Assembly (NCBI RefSeq): GCF_042643245.1
Contig: NZ_JBHRSK010000013.1
Coordinates: 1 to 64,000 of the forward strand
Direction: 5' to 3'
Origin: Acidimangrovimonas pyrenivorans
GTDB lineage: Bacteria; Pseudomonadota; Alphaproteobacteria; Rhodobacterales; Rhodobacteraceae
DNA: 64,000 nt
This document shows, one piece after another, positions 12,453 through 21,385 of this stretch (position 1 is the first letter of the stretch; each line of letters starts with the position of its first letter). The notes under the pieces were generated by a model. It was given only the letters and a program-made list of their open reading frames with translations, was not told where the DNA came from and searched no databases. The position numbers and the translations under genes are program-made.

Positions 12453-13984
12453 CACAGGCTCTTCAGGTAACGGATCAGGGCGGCACGGTCTTCGGGCGGC
12501 ATCGAGACGACGCGGTCGCGCGCGGCTTTGGCCTCGCCACCATGCCACAGGATGGCCTCGAGCAGGGTGCGGGCGCGGCCGTCATGCAGGTAGCTGGTGC
12601 GGCCGGTCACCTGCTCGGTCAGCCCGATGCCCCAGAGCGGCGCGGTGCGCCATTCGCGGCCGGTCGCCCGGCCCTCGGGCCGGCGATCGGCCAGCCCCTC
12701 GCCCATGTCGTGCAAGAGCAGGTCGGTATAGGGCCAGATCAGCTGGAAGCTCTGCGCCGGCTGGTCCTTGAGCCGGCCGGTGACGAATTTCGGCCGGTGG
12801 CAGGCGATGCAGCCGCTGTCGTAGAAGACCTTCTTGCCGTGCAGCACCTGCGGGTCGTCCATGTCGCGCCGGGCCGGAACGCCGAGGTTGCGGGCATAGA
12901 AGGTGACCAGGTCGAGCGAGGCCTTGCTGACTTCCAGCCCGTCCTCCGGGTCGGCGCCGTCGGGCATGGCGCGGCAGGCGGTCTGATCCTCGGTGCATTC
13001 CCCGGCGCCCGAGGGATGGATCGGTGTCGACAACCCCATGTCGCCCGAGAAGGCGGCGGCGGATTGCTCGCGGATGCTGGGCTGGCCCGCCTTGTGGCCG
13101 AAGCGGCCCAGCATCGGCACGCCGAACTGGTCCGAGATCACCACGTTGGCCCGGCCCGAGATGCCATCGCCGTCGCGGTCGTCGGGATCGGCATGGGCAA
13201 GGATTTCGGCCGCAGGGATCGCCTCGAGCAACCCGAGCCCGATCATCTGCGGCGCGACGCGGGGCGAAATCATCAGGTCCTTGGGCAAGGGGCCATAGCC
13301 CGGGTCGGCGATCGAGTAGTGCGGCTGGCGCAGCCGGACCACTTCGCCGCCGGCCAGTTTCACCGGCTTTTCGGCATAGCGGATCTTCATATGCCCCTCG
13401 GCGGGCAAGCCGGGCAGGGCGAAATTCTGCAACTGGCCGCCATAGACCGGTGCCGGCGCGGTGGCGAGGTAGCCGGCGATCCGGGCCATCGCGGCATCGG
13501 GCTTGGCCGGCACCGACAGGCGCAGGAACATCGACACCGCGGGTTCGTCCGCCGTCGCCGGCGGGTGGCCGCGGCCGTCCTTGAGGTGGCAGCTCTGGCA
13601 GGCGCGGGCATTGTAGAGCGGGCCGAGCCCGTCGGCGGCGGTGGTCGAGGACGGGGCCGAGACCCAGCTGCGGGTAAAGAGGCCGTTGCCGAGGTTGAAC
13701 GTCATCCGCCCTTCCAGCCCGACATTGGCCGAAGGGTCGGAAAAGGCGTCGGTGGTCGGCTTGGCGCGCACCGTTGCGGCGCCGGCCGGCTTGGCCTCGA
13801 ACCGCTCGGGTTTCGAGAAGTCCCGCGTCGGGGTCACGATACGCGAAATCCGCGCCGCCTCGTCGGCGGTGCGGGGCAACATCCGGACCTGGAGGTCCTT
13901 CAGATCGGGCAGATCGGCGGCGGGCGCCGCCGCGCCGGCCAGGATCAGGCCAAGCGCGGCGGCGCCGAGGGGCGTTGGTTTCAC
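12452..13984 (-). CDS. di-heme oxidoreductase (DUF1111-type thiol oxidoreductase)
   Basis: A 510-residue exported protein with an N-terminal signal (LGLILAGAAAPAADL) and two c-type haem motifs, CQSCH and CIACH, spaced as in the cytochrome-c-peroxidase-like di-heme family. HADPDDRDGDGISGRAN is a likely metal-binding, calcium-type loop. It sits between two imelysin genes, with a GTGA overlap to the upstream gene (GTG start) and a TGATG overlap to the downstream one, so the set is one transcription unit. It probably carries out a periplasmic redox step, perhaps on iron or a thiol; the substrate is unknown. Confidence 0.88.
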   Translation of the reverse strand: MKPTPLGAAALGLILAGAAAPAADLPDLKDLQVRMLPRTADEAARISRIVTPTRDFSKPERFEAKPAGAATVRAKPTTDAFSDPSANVGLEGRMTFNLGNGLFTRSWVSAPSSTTAADGLGPLYNARACQSCHLKDGRGHPPATADEPAVSMFLRLSVPAKPDAAMARIAGYLATAPAPVYGGQLQNFALPGLPAEGHMKIRYAEKPVKLAGGEVVRLRQPHYSIADPGYGPLPKDLMISPRVAPQMIGLGLLEAIPAAEILAHADPDDRDGDGISGRANVVISDQFGVPMLGRFGHKAGQPSIREQSAAAFSGDMGLSTPIHPSGAGECTEDQTACRAMPDGADPEDGLEVSKASLDLVTFYARNLGVPARRDMDDPQVLHGKKVFYDSGCIACHRPKFVTGRLKDQPAQSFQLIWPYTDLLLHDMGEGLADRRPEGRATGREWRTAPLWGIGLTEQVTGRTSYLHDGRARTLLEAILWHGGEAKAARDRVVSMPPEDRAALIRYLKSL

Positions 13985-15252
13985 TTGAACACTTCTCCCG
14001 GGGCGTTGAGGCTGTCGTCGCCGGCGACGTTGACGCCGGACAGGTGCAGCGCCGTCGACACCCGCTCGATCGAGCGCGACTGCGCGACCAGGGTATCGAC
14101 CAGCGCCATGATCAGTTTGCCGCCGGCATCGTTGCCGACCTGCAGCATCATGTCGTAATGCATGCCCCTGGCCGAGGCGTCGCGCAGCGCCTGGGTGGCG
14201 GCGAGCGAGGCCGTCAGCTGGCCCTTCAGCGCCGCGTCGAGATCGGGATCGGCGGCGGCCACCAGCGCGGACAGCGACGGGCCCGAGACCACCGAGCCGT
14301 CGGTGCGGGTGTAGCGGCCGAGATAGACGTTCTGCACGCCGAGCACGTCGTCATGATGGCTCTCGGGCGTGTTGTCCGAGAAGCAATCGTGTTCCTCCTC
14401 CGGATCGTGCAGCATCAGCCCCAGCTTGACCCGCTGGCCGGCGAGCTCGCCATAGGACAGGCTGCCCATGCCGGTCAGGATCGCGGCGATGCCGGCGTCC
14501 GGGTCGGCCATCAGCCGGGTGCGGGCGGGGCCGTCCTGGGTCCATTGCGCGGTCATCCAGCTCAGGTCCGAGACCAGCAGGTCGGTGGCGGTCTTGAGAT
14601 AGGCGGCGCGGCGGTCGCAGTTGCCGTGGGTGCAGCCGTCGCCCTGGAGGTAATCGGTATAGGGGCGCTGACCGGCGACCGGCTTGTCGCTGGTCAGGTC
14701 CTGGCCCCAGAGCAGGAATTCGATCGCGTGGTAACCGGTGGCGACATTGGCCTCGTTGCCGTCGGCCTCCTGCAGCACGTCGCTGAGCAGGGCGGGGGTG
14801 ATCCGGCTCGCGTCGACCTGCTGGCCCGAGAGGGTGAATTTCGGCGTCGCGACGACGTTGAGCTCGGCGACGGTGTTCTCCTCGGCGCCGAAATAGCCCG
14901 GCGCGACGTAGTCGATCAGGCCCTCGTCCAGCGGCCAGGCGTTCACCCGGCCCTCCCAGTCGTCGACGATCGGGTTGCCGAAGCGGAACACCTCGGTCTG
15001 CATGTAGGGCGTGCGGGCGGCGCGCCAGGCGGTGCGGGCGGCGGCGAGCGTGTCCTCGGAGGGCGCGGCGAGGAAGGCGTCGACGGCCGCCGACAGCGCC
15101 TTGGCCCCCGTCAGGCTGTCGGCATAGCCGGCGGCGGCGATGTCGGCGTAATTGGCGACAATGGCGCTGCGGTCGATCTCGGCCTTGGCGGGGGTCAGCG
15201 CCGGCAGGGTGAAGGCCAGGGCGCAGGCGGCCAGATGGGCGGGTCTCATCAT
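13981..15252 (-). CDS. imelysin-family peptidase-like protein (first gene of operon)
   Basis: A 423-residue exported protein (MMRPAHLAACALAFTLP, then ALTPAKAEID). It carries the imelysin signature GYHAIEFLLWG, the family GxHxxE motif, and the paired WRAARTPYMQTEVFRFGNP helix, as in IrpA/ICMP proteins implicated in iron acquisition. A GAGGA ribosome site precedes the double ATG. It leads a four-gene operon, and a perfect 7-bp palindrome lies about 50 bp upstream (see the regulatory entry). Confidence 0.9.
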   Translation of the reverse strand: MMRPAHLAACALAFTLPALTPAKAEIDRSAIVANYADIAAAGYADSLTGAKALSAAVDAFLAAPSEDTLAAARTAWRAARTPYMQTEVFRFGNPIVDDWEGRVNAWPLDEGLIDYVAPGYFGAEENTVAELNVVATPKFTLSGQQVDASRITPALLSDVLQEADGNEANVATGYHAIEFLLWGQDLTSDKPVAGQRPYTDYLQGDGCTHGNCDRRAAYLKTATDLLVSDLSWMTAQWTQDGPARTRLMADPDAGIAAILTGMGSLSYGELAGQRVKLGLMLHDPEEEHDCFSDNTPESHHDDVLGVQNVYLGRYTRTDGSVVSGPSLSALVAAADPDLDAALKGQLTASLAATQALRDASARGMHYDMMLQVGNDAGGKLIMALVDTLVAQSRSIERVSTALHLSGVNVAGDDSLNAPGEVFK

Positions 15253-15298
15253 TTGTCCTCTCTGTTCACGCGTCGAATCGTTTCCACTAATGCCTACT

Positions 15299-15313
15299 AA
15301 ATCTGTCAGATTT
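15299..15313. promoter_or_regulatory. palindromic operator candidate for imelysin operon
   Basis: AAATCTGTCAGATTT is a perfect 7-bp inverted repeat around one base. It lies in the only AT-rich stretch upstream of the imelysin operon and overlaps where its promoter should be. It could be a site for an iron-responsive regulator such as Irr, RirA or Fur, but I cannot assign which. Confidence 0.5.
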
Positions 15314-15455
15314 GTAAACCTGAGCAAAATACTCACAAATAAATTTTGACGCGACGGCAGCCTGCGAAGGGCCGTGGACGGCCACGCGAAAACCCCGCTC
15401 CGCGCGGCGGCGGAACGGGTAGCGATCTGGAAAGGCGGGGAATGAAGGACCGGGC

Positions 15456-15962
15456 TCAGTCTTCCAGCTGGCGCGGGACGACGAAGTCCAGCGCCGCCGC
15501 CATGCCGGGCGCCGCCTCGCTCCAATCGCCGATCTCGAACTCGGCGACCAGCGTCGCGCCGGTCGGGTAACGTTGGAATTCGGGCTCGAGCGGCGCACGG
15601 GCGACCAGGCGATGGGCGAATTCGGCAAGGCCGGGATTGTGGCCCAGCATCAGCACCGTGTCGCCGGTGGCATGGCGCAGCACCGCCAGCATGGTGTCCG
15701 AATTCGCCTCGTAGAGCCGGTCGGTCAGCCGCGGCTCCGGCGCGGTGGCAAGCGCCGGAGCGATCCGCTCCCAGGTTTCCTGCGTCCGGCGCGCATCGGA
15801 GCAGATGACCTCGTCGGGCAGGTAGCCGCGCGAGGCGAGCCAGCCGCCCAGGGACTCGGCTGCGTGCTTGCCGCGCTTGTTCAAGGGGCGCTCGCGGTCG
15901 GGCAACAGCGGATCGTCCCAGCTCGATTTCGTGTGGCGGATCAGGATCAGGCGCTTGGTCAT
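15456..15962 (-). CDS. SixA-like histidine phosphatase
   Basis: A 168-residue single-domain phosphohistidine phosphatase. The N-terminal LILIRHTKSSW carries the RH(G/T) catalytic histidine. The second conserved His is in MLGHNPGLAEFAHRL, with Arg in SDARRTQET. It is the family's usual length. Family members remove phosphate from His of signalling proteins or act on small phosphoesters; the target here is unknown. Its ATG overlaps the stop of the upstream ferredoxin-like gene (ATGA), so the two are cotranscribed with argB. Confidence 0.88.
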   Translation of the reverse strand: MTKRLILIRHTKSSWDDPLLPDRERPLNKRGKHAAESLGGWLASRGYLPDEVICSDARRTQETWERIAPALATAPEPRLTDRLYEANSDTMLAVLRHATGDTVLMLGHNPGLAEFAHRLVARAPLEPEFQRYPTGATLVAEFEIGDWSEAAPGMAAALDFVVPRQLED

Positions 15963-16621
15963 CGGTGGAACAGCCCCATGTGATAGGCGGATTGCTCCGC
16001 CACTCTGGCATAGCTTTGCGACACGGGACAGGCCCGACGGACTGCACAGCCGCGTGACAGGCAGCCGGTGCCGTCGGGGCCGTCGAGGAAGGCGTGGCAG
16101 GCGGGCACGTCATAGCCCGCGGCCGTCAGCGCCCCGGCCGGGCAGGCGGTCAGGCAGGGTTTCTCTGCGCAGCTGCCGCAGGGTGCGGCCGGCGGCGCCG
16201 GCAGGTTCAGCCGTCCGGGCAGGGCGAGGGCGCCGCGATAGGAGACCATCAGCCCGGCGCTATCGTGCACCAGCAGGGTGACCGGCGAGGCCCAGGCCCG
16301 GCCCGAGCGCCGCGCCCAGGAATAGAACGGCCGGTAGGGCGGACCGCCGAAGGGAAAGTGGGCCGCGCCGCCGAACGCGTCCGCCAGCGCCCCGACCACC
16401 CGCGCCGACCAGCGGTCGAGCGGGTCGGGCGCGCCGTCCCGCCATTCGGGCTGGGCGGTGAAGTGGCGCCAGAAGCCGGGCTCGGCCGGGCCGAGCAGCA
16501 GCAGGGTGCCGGCGTTTCCGAGATCGTCCTGCGGTTCGGGATGGAGGCCGCCGAGGATCGCCAGATGTTCCGCCCCGGCGGCGCGGGCGATCCTGTCGAG
16601 GTCGCCCATCGCGGGGCTCAC
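15959..16621 (-). CDS. QueG-like ferredoxin protein without catalytic N-terminus
   Basis: A 220-residue protein whose C-terminal third has closely spaced cysteines (CGSCAEKPCLTACP, then GCLSRGCAVRRACP) able to hold Fe-S clusters. The overall pattern resembles the ferredoxin-containing region of epoxyqueuosine-reductase-like proteins, as found in many Rhodobacterales. The GTG start overlaps the argB stop (GTGA). The function is not established. The location is cytoplasmic, with no signal or membrane segment. Confidence 0.7.
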   Translation of the reverse strand: MSPAMGDLDRIARAAGAEHLAILGGLHPEPQDDLGNAGTLLLLGPAEPGFWRHFTAQPEWRDGAPDPLDRWSARVVGALADAFGGAAHFPFGGPPYRPFYSWARRSGRAWASPVTLLVHDSAGLMVSYRGALALPGRLNLPAPPAAPCGSCAEKPCLTACPAGALTAAGYDVPACHAFLDGPDGTGCLSRGCAVRRACPVSQSYARVAEQSAYHMGLFHR

Positions 16622-17511
16622 CGCGACCGCACCCGTTCCTGCGAGGCGGAGGAGCGGATGATGCTGCCGGCGCCGTGCTCGGTGTAGAGCTCGAGCAGGC
16701 AGGCATTGGGCACCCGGCCGTCGATGATCGTGACGGCGCGCACGCCGGCGTCGATGGCGGCCAGCGCGGTCTCGGTCTTGGGGATCATCCCGCCCGAGAT
16801 CGTGCCCGCCTCGGTCATCGCGCGGACCTCGTCGGGGGTCAGTTCGGTGACCACGGTGCCGCTTTCGTCCTTCACCCCGGCGACGTCGGTCAGCAGCAGC
16901 AGCCGATCGGCCTTCAGCGCGCCGGCGATGGCACCGGCGGCGGTGTCGCCGTTGACGTTGAAGGTCTCGTTCTCCTCCATTCCGGTCGCCACCGGGGCGA
17001 TGACCGGGATCATGCCCGCCTTGTAGAGGTCGCGGATGATCTCGACATTCATCTCGACCGGCTTGCCGACGAAGCCCAGCTCCGGGTCGTCGGCGACGCA
17101 GACCATCAGGTCGTCGTCCTTGCCGGAAATCCCCACGGCGCGCCCGCCCTCGTCGTTGATCGCCTGGACGATGCGCTTGTTGACGAGACCGGAGAGGACC
17201 ATCTCGACAACCTCGACCGTGGCCTTGTCGGTCACCCGCTTGCCGCGGACGAATTCGGATTTGATCCCCAGCTCGCCCAGCAGCTTGTTGATCATCGGCC
17301 CACCGCCATGGACGACGACCGGGTTCACGCCGACCTGCTTCATCAGCACGATGTCGCGGGCGAATTCGGCCATCGCCTGCTCGTCGCCCATGGCGTTGCC
17401 ACCGAACTTGATGACGACGACGGCGCCGGTATAGCGCTGCAGGTAGGGCAGGGCCTCGGACAGGGTCCGGGCGGTGGCGATCGGGTCACGCATGGGCGGC
17501 TGCTTCTTCAT
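16618..17511 (-). CDS. argB: acetylglutamate kinase
   Basis: A 297-residue enzyme of arginine biosynthesis that phosphorylates N-acetyl-L-glutamate. Conserved motifs are VVVIKFGGNAMGD (ATP site), VVVHGGGPMINKLL (acetylglutamate site), NVNGDTAAGAIA and LLLLTDVAGVKD. The start is placed at the MKKQPPMRDP methionine, since the longer frame adds sequence not typical of the family. An alternative start is 17493. It heads a three-gene minus-strand operon with the ferredoxin-like gene and sixA. Confidence 0.95.
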   Translation of the reverse strand: MKKQPPMRDPIATARTLSEALPYLQRYTGAVVVIKFGGNAMGDEQAMAEFARDIVLMKQVGVNPVVVHGGGPMINKLLGELGIKSEFVRGKRVTDKATVEVVEMVLSGLVNKRIVQAINDEGGRAVGISGKDDDLMVCVADDPELGFVGKPVEMNVEIIRDLYKAGMIPVIAPVATGMEENETFNVNGDTAAGAIAGALKADRLLLLTDVAGVKDESGTVVTELTPDEVRAMTEAGTISGGMIPKTETALAAIDAGVRAVTIIDGRVPNACLLELYTEHGAGSIIRSSASQERVRSR

Positions 17512-17645
17512 CGGCGGCGATCCTGGAACTGCCTTGTTGGTAGTCGTTTTGCGTCGGGCTGCCAAGAGCATGGGCGGCCGGCGCTCACATGGCGTTGAAT
17601 TTTCCTTCCCGCGCTATAGGGTCTGGCCGAACGATGGAGGCGGCG

Positions 17646-18386
17646 ATGAGCGGCGAAGACAGACAGAAGACGCTGGTGCTGACCGGGGCGAGCCGGGGCA
17701 TCGGCCATGCCACGGTCAAGCGGTTCTCGGCCGGCGGCTGGCGGGTGCTGACCTGCTCGCGCCAGCCCTTCGATCCGCGCTGCCCCTGGCCGGGCGGCGA
17801 GGAGAACCACATCGAGCTCGACCTCGCAGACCCGACCAGGACCATCGCCGCGATCGAGGTGATCAAGGAAAAGCTGGACGGCAAGCTGGACGCGCTGGTC
17901 AACAATGCCGGGATCTCGCCCAAGGGTCCGGGTGGCAGCCGGCTGAACACGCTCGATACCGACCTCAAGACCTGGGGCCATGTCTTCCACGTCAACTTCT
18001 TCGCCCCCGTCGTGCTGGCCCGCGGGCTGAAGGAGGAACTGGCGGCGACCGGCGGCAGCGTGGTCAACGTGACCTCGATCGCCGGCAGCCGCGTCCATCC
18101 CTTCGCCGGGGCGGCCTATGCCACCTCGAAGGCGGCGCTGGCGGCGCTGACGCGCGAGATGGCGCATGATTTCGGGCCGATGGGGGTGCGGGTCAACGCC
18201 ATCGCCCCGGGCGAGGTGGAAACCGCGATCCTGTCGCCGGGGACCGAGAAGATCGTCGAGGCCTTGCCGCTGCGCCGTCTCGGCCAGCCTTCGGAAGTGG
18301 CCAACGTGATCTGGTTCCTGTGCTCGCAGGATTCGAGCTACGTCTCCGGCACCGAGATCGAGGTCAACGGCGCCCAGCACGTTTGA
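17646..18386 (+). CDS. short-chain dehydrogenase/reductase
   Basis: A 246-residue Rossmann-fold oxidoreductase. It has the TGASRGIG nucleotide-binding motif near residue 15, NNAG, a catalytic Ser in NVTSIAGS and YATSK (Tyr/Lys pair). The C-terminal VSGTEIEVNG is the usual end of classical SDRs. The start ATG at 17646 has a GGAGGC site upstream. The substrate cannot be deduced. It is a monocistronic neighbour divergent from argB. Confidence 0.9.
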   Translation: MSGEDRQKTLVLTGASRGIGHATVKRFSAGGWRVLTCSRQPFDPRCPWPGGEENHIELDLADPTRTIAAIEVIKEKLDGKLDALVNNAGISPKGPGGSRLNTLDTDLKTWGHVFHVNFFAPVVLARGLKEELAATGGSVVNVTSIAGSRVHPFAGAAYATSKAALAALTREMAHDFGPMGVRVNAIAPGEVETAILSPGTEKIVEALPLRRLGQPSEVANVIWFLCSQDSSYVSGTEIEVNGAQHV

Positions 18387-18455
18387 GGGCGAGCACAAAC
18401 CAATCGGGGGATGCGCGGAACCTAGCTGCCGCTGATCTGCCGTTCCGCCCGGGGG

Positions 18456-18851
18456 CTATGCTTTACCGAACACCCGCCAACGTGGTTCCAGCATCAGCTC
18501 GGGCCGTGGAACTGACGCCGGCAGCAGGGGCCAGCCGCTCAGCCGCAGCCGCTCAACGTTCGGACAGGCGATGGCATCTCCCACCTCGACCAGACGGCTC
18601 TCGACATCGCGGTAAAGCCCGACCTGCCCTGCCGCCAACCCGTCATGCGGCCCGGCCATGAAGGCATCGTAGGCCGGGCGGCTTTCCCACAGCGCCAGCG
18701 CGCCGAAGCGGTCCGGATCGTCCACAGCCCAGCCCGCGACCTGCCAGCGGAAACCGGGCACCGACGCCAGCGCCCGCCAGCCGTCCTGCGCCGTGGCGAA
18801 ACCCGCCCGGTGCGCCGGAGGGACACGCAAGGTGATCCATTTCAGCAGCAT
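18456..18851 (-). CDS. DUF4937-like small protein (ABM-type fold)
   Basis: A 131-residue protein starting MLLKWITLRVPPAHR and containing FATAQDGWRALASVPGFRWQ and LALWESRPAYDAFM. This is the pattern of the DUF4937 / antibiotic-monooxygenase-like ferredoxin-fold family. It lies 10 bp after the GntR regulator and is probably cotranscribed with it. No enzymatic role is known. Confidence 0.7.
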   Translation of the reverse strand: MLLKWITLRVPPAHRAGFATAQDGWRALASVPGFRWQVAGWAVDDPDRFGALALWESRPAYDAFMAGPHDGLAAGQVGLYRDVESRLVEVGDAIACPNVERLRLSGWPLLPASVPRPELMLEPRWRVFGKA

Positions 18852-18861
18852 GGCGAGCGCC

Positions 18862-19629
18862 TCAGCGCTCCCGCTCGTGCAGCAGGCGCTGGCGGGCGAT
18901 TTCCTCGTGATGCTCGGCCTTGCGCTGGCGCAGCAGCGCCGCCTCGACATAGTCGAGATGCGCCTCGACCGCGTCGCGCGCCGCGTCGGGATCGCGGGCC
19001 TGCAGGGCGTCGTTGATCGCCCGGTGCTGGTCGAGCAGCTGTTCGCGGTTGGTGCGCTGCTTGAACATGACCTGGCGGTTGTAGAACACGCCCTCGCGCA
19101 GCAGGTCGTACATCGAGCGCATCATGTGCAGCATGATGACGTTGTGGCTCGCCTCGATGATCGCCATGTGAAAATCGGCATCGAGCCGGGCCTCGTCGGC
19201 CGGGTTGCGCTTGGGCAGGGCGGCTTCCATCTTCTCGAAGATCGTCCCGATCACCTTCAGATCGGTATCCGAGCCCATCCGGGCGGCGCGCTCGGCGGCC
19301 AGCCCCTCCATGTCGCGGCGGAAGGCGATGTAGTCGAACACCGCCTCGTCATGGGCGGAGAAAAGCTGCACTAGCGCCGGCGAGAAGGCCGAGCCGAGGA
19401 CCTCGGCGACATAGATGCCGGCGCCGGCGCGGCTGGCCAGCAGCCCGCGCTCCTGCAGCTCGGCCACGGCGTCGCGCAGGCTCGGCCGCGAGACGCCGAG
19501 TTTCTCGGACAGTTCGCGCTCCGATGGCAGCCGCTCTCCCGGCCGCAGGATGCCGCGCAGGATCAACAGCTCGATCTGGCGCACGACCGATTGCGAGAGC
19601 TTTTCCGACTGGACCTTGTGGAACGGCAT
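18862..19629 (-). CDS. GntR-family regulator, FadR/PdhR subfamily (FCD domain)
   Basis: A 255-residue repressor-type protein. The N-terminal winged helix is GERLPSERELSEKLGVSRPSLRDAV (residues about 31-55). The C-terminal FCD domain has the metal/ligand residues DADFHMAIIEASHN and the final helix QHRAINDALQARD. FadR-like proteins bind carboxylates or acyl compounds. The GGTCA-N7-TGACC palindrome just upstream of its start suggests autoregulation. The regulated pathway is not evident from the neighbours. Confidence 0.9.
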   Translation of the reverse strand: MPFHKVQSEKLSQSVVRQIELLILRGILRPGERLPSERELSEKLGVSRPSLRDAVAELQERGLLASRAGAGIYVAEVLGSAFSPALVQLFSAHDEAVFDYIAFRRDMEGLAAERAARMGSDTDLKVIGTIFEKMEAALPKRNPADEARLDADFHMAIIEASHNVIMLHMMRSMYDLLREGVFYNRQVMFKQRTNREQLLDQHRAINDALQARDPDAARDAVEAHLDYVEAALLRQRKAEHHEEIARQRLLHERER

Positions 19630-19642
19630 GATGTCTCCCCGA

Positions 19643-19664
19643 ATTGGTCAATTCATATGACCGC
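19643..19664. promoter_or_regulatory. GntR operator candidate
   Basis: GGTCA-ATTCATA-TGACC (19646-19662) is a perfect inverted repeat 16-34 bp upstream of the FCD-family gntR start. It is close to the TGGT-N-ACCA style of FadR/PdhR operators. An overlapping GAATTG-GT-CAATTC palindrome begins at 19641. Confidence 0.5.
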
Positions 19665-19732
19665 GACCGGGAAGTCTCAACAGAAAAGCCGGGCGCCCCA
19701 GGGGGCACCCGGCTGCGTTCAGGCCTTGGAGA

Positions 19733-20398
19733 TCAACCGTTGTTCGGGATGATGATGATCTCGACCCGGCGGTTCTGGGCCCGGCCGGCCGCCGTCAGGT
19801 TGGTGGCGACGGGCTGGGATTCGCCCTTGCCGATGGCGGTGATCCGGGCCGGCGCCACCCCGGCGCCGATCAGCACCCCGGCGACCGAGCCGGCGCGGCG
19901 TTGCGACAGCTCCTGGTTATAGGCGGCCGAGCCGGTGTTGTCGGTATGGCCGATCACCTGGACATGGCTGTTGGGATACTGGGCGAGGTTGTCGGCGACG
20001 GCGCGCAGGTCGGCCTGCAGGCTCGGGCGGATCTTGTCGCTGTCGGTGGCGAAGAGGATGTCCTGCGGCATCGTCACCACCAGCGACGAGCCGGTATTGG
20101 CGACCGAGATGTTGTCGTTGCCGAGCTGGGCGCGCAGGTCGGCCGCCTGCCGGTCGAGCGACTGGCCGATGGCCCCGCCGACGGCAGCGCCGACCGCGGC
20201 GCCGGCCGCGGCCTGGGCCAGACGGTCCCCTTTGCCGAACACCCCGGCAAGCCCGGCGCCGACGATGGCCCCGGTGATCGCCCCGCTCTTGGTGCGGGCA
20301 TTGGGATCGTTCGGATAGGCGTTGGGGTTCGGCGCCTCGCAGCCGGCCAGCGCCAGGGCGCTCGCGGTGGCGAGCATCAGGGGGAGTTTGAAACGCAT
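19733..20398 (-). CDS. OmpA-family outer-membrane lipoprotein
   Basis: A 221-residue protein with a lipoprotein signal (MRFKLPLMLATASALALAGC; lipobox LAGC at residues 17-20). A glycine/alanine-rich segment (residues about 40-80, glycine-zipper type) follows. The C-terminal OmpA peptidoglycan-binding domain has VIGHTDNTGSAAYNQELSQRRA and ends NRRVEIIIIPN. It probably links the outer membrane to the cell wall, as in YiaD-like proteins. It is monocistronic. Confidence 0.9.
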   Translation of the reverse strand: MRFKLPLMLATASALALAGCEAPNPNAYPNDPNARTKSGAITGAIVGAGLAGVFGKGDRLAQAAAGAAVGAAVGGAIGQSLDRQAADLRAQLGNDNISVANTGSSLVVTMPQDILFATDSDKIRPSLQADLRAVADNLAQYPNSHVQVIGHTDNTGSAAYNQELSQRRAGSVAGVLIGAGVAPARITAIGKGESQPVATNLTAAGRAQNRRVEIIIIPNNG

Positions 20399-20503
20399 TG
20401 CTAAGCCTCTTGCTTGCGGCCTGTTCGCGGCCATTGGCGGCAATATATCAACGCGTTGGTCGAGGCGTAGCCACCCCGGCGGCCTTCGGCATGAATTCGC
20501 CCA

Positions 20504-21385
20504 TCAACTCTGGGCGATTGCACGGTCCCGTGATGCCGCCGCGTCGTCGCGCGCCGCCTCCCAGGCCAGCATGGAGCGCTTGACCGGCAGGCCCCAGTGA
20601 TAGCCGCCCAGGGCGCCGGACTTGCGCAGCGCCCGGTGGCAGGGGATCAGCCAGCTGACCGGGTTGCGCCCGACCGCCGTGCCCACCGCCCGCACCGCCC
20701 TGGGATTGCCGATCGCGGCGGCGATGTCGGAATAGGTGGTGACATGGCCCGAGGGGATCTGCAGCAGCGCCTCCCAGACCTTGATCTGGAACGGCGCCCC
20801 GATCAGGACCAGCGGCGCCTCGGCTCCCGGCCTGCCCGTCCCGAAGGCGGCGGCGACCCAGGGCCGCAGCCGCTCCGGGTCCTCGACGAAATCCGCCCGC
20901 GGCCAGCGCGCGAGCATGTCGGTCATCACCGCTTCGGCCCCGGTCTCGGCGGCGAAGCCCATGCCGCAGATGCCCTTGTCGGTGCCCATCGCCAGTGCCG
21001 GGCCGAAGGGGCTTTCGAACCAGCCCCAATTGATCGTCAGCCCGGCGCCGCCGCGGGCATAGTGGCCCGGGCTCATCGCCTCCCAGCGCAGGAACAGGTC
21101 ATGCAGCCGGCCGCCGCCCGACAACCCGGCATTGAGCGCGGTGTCGAGCACGGTATGGCGTTCGAGCAGCAGCCGCTTGGCGAGGTCGAGCGTCAGGTAT
21201 TGCTGGTAGCGTTTGGGCGAGACCCCGACCCAGCGGCTGAAGACGCGCTGGAAATGCGCCGGGCTCATCCCCATCCGCCCGGCGAGATCGTCGAGCGACA
21301 TCTGCGGCCCGCCCTCGTCGATGATCTTCAGCGCGCGGCCGATGACGCGGTAATGATAGGCGGGGTTGTCGGGGTGATCGAGCAT
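20504..21385 (-). CDS. ada: bifunctional AraC-type regulator / O6-methylguanine-DNA methyltransferase (Ada-like)
   Basis: A 293-residue protein. Residues about 10-105 form an AraC-type double HTH (MGMSPAHFQRVFSRWVGVSP). The rest is a methylated-DNA-cysteine methyltransferase with active-site NPVSWLIPCHRAL and the DNA-binding IPSGHVTTYSDIA. It lacks the N-terminal Ada zinc domain, so it cannot sense phosphotriesters as E. coli Ada does. It repairs O6-methylguanine and may regulate its own gene. The start was chosen at MLDHPDNPAYH. Confidence 0.9.
   Translation of the reverse strand: MLDHPDNPAYHYRVIGRALKIIDEGGPQMSLDDLAGRMGMSPAHFQRVFSRWVGVSPKRYQQYLTLDLAKRLLLERHTVLDTALNAGLSGGGRLHDLFLRWEAMSPGHYARGGAGLTINWGWFESPFGPALAMGTDKGICGMGFAAETGAEAVMTDMLARWPRADFVEDPERLRPWVAAAFGTGRPGAEAPLVLIGAPFQIKVWEALLQIPSGHVTTYSDIAAAIGNPRAVRAVGTAVGRNPVSWLIPCHRALRKSGALGGYHWGLPVKRSMLAWEAARDDAAASRDRAIAQS

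Noticed and set aside
12542..14158. 538-residue plus-strand frame opposite the di-heme gene
   Set aside because: GC-rich antisense artefact: no domains, no ribosome site, and the opposite strand has clear haem motifs.
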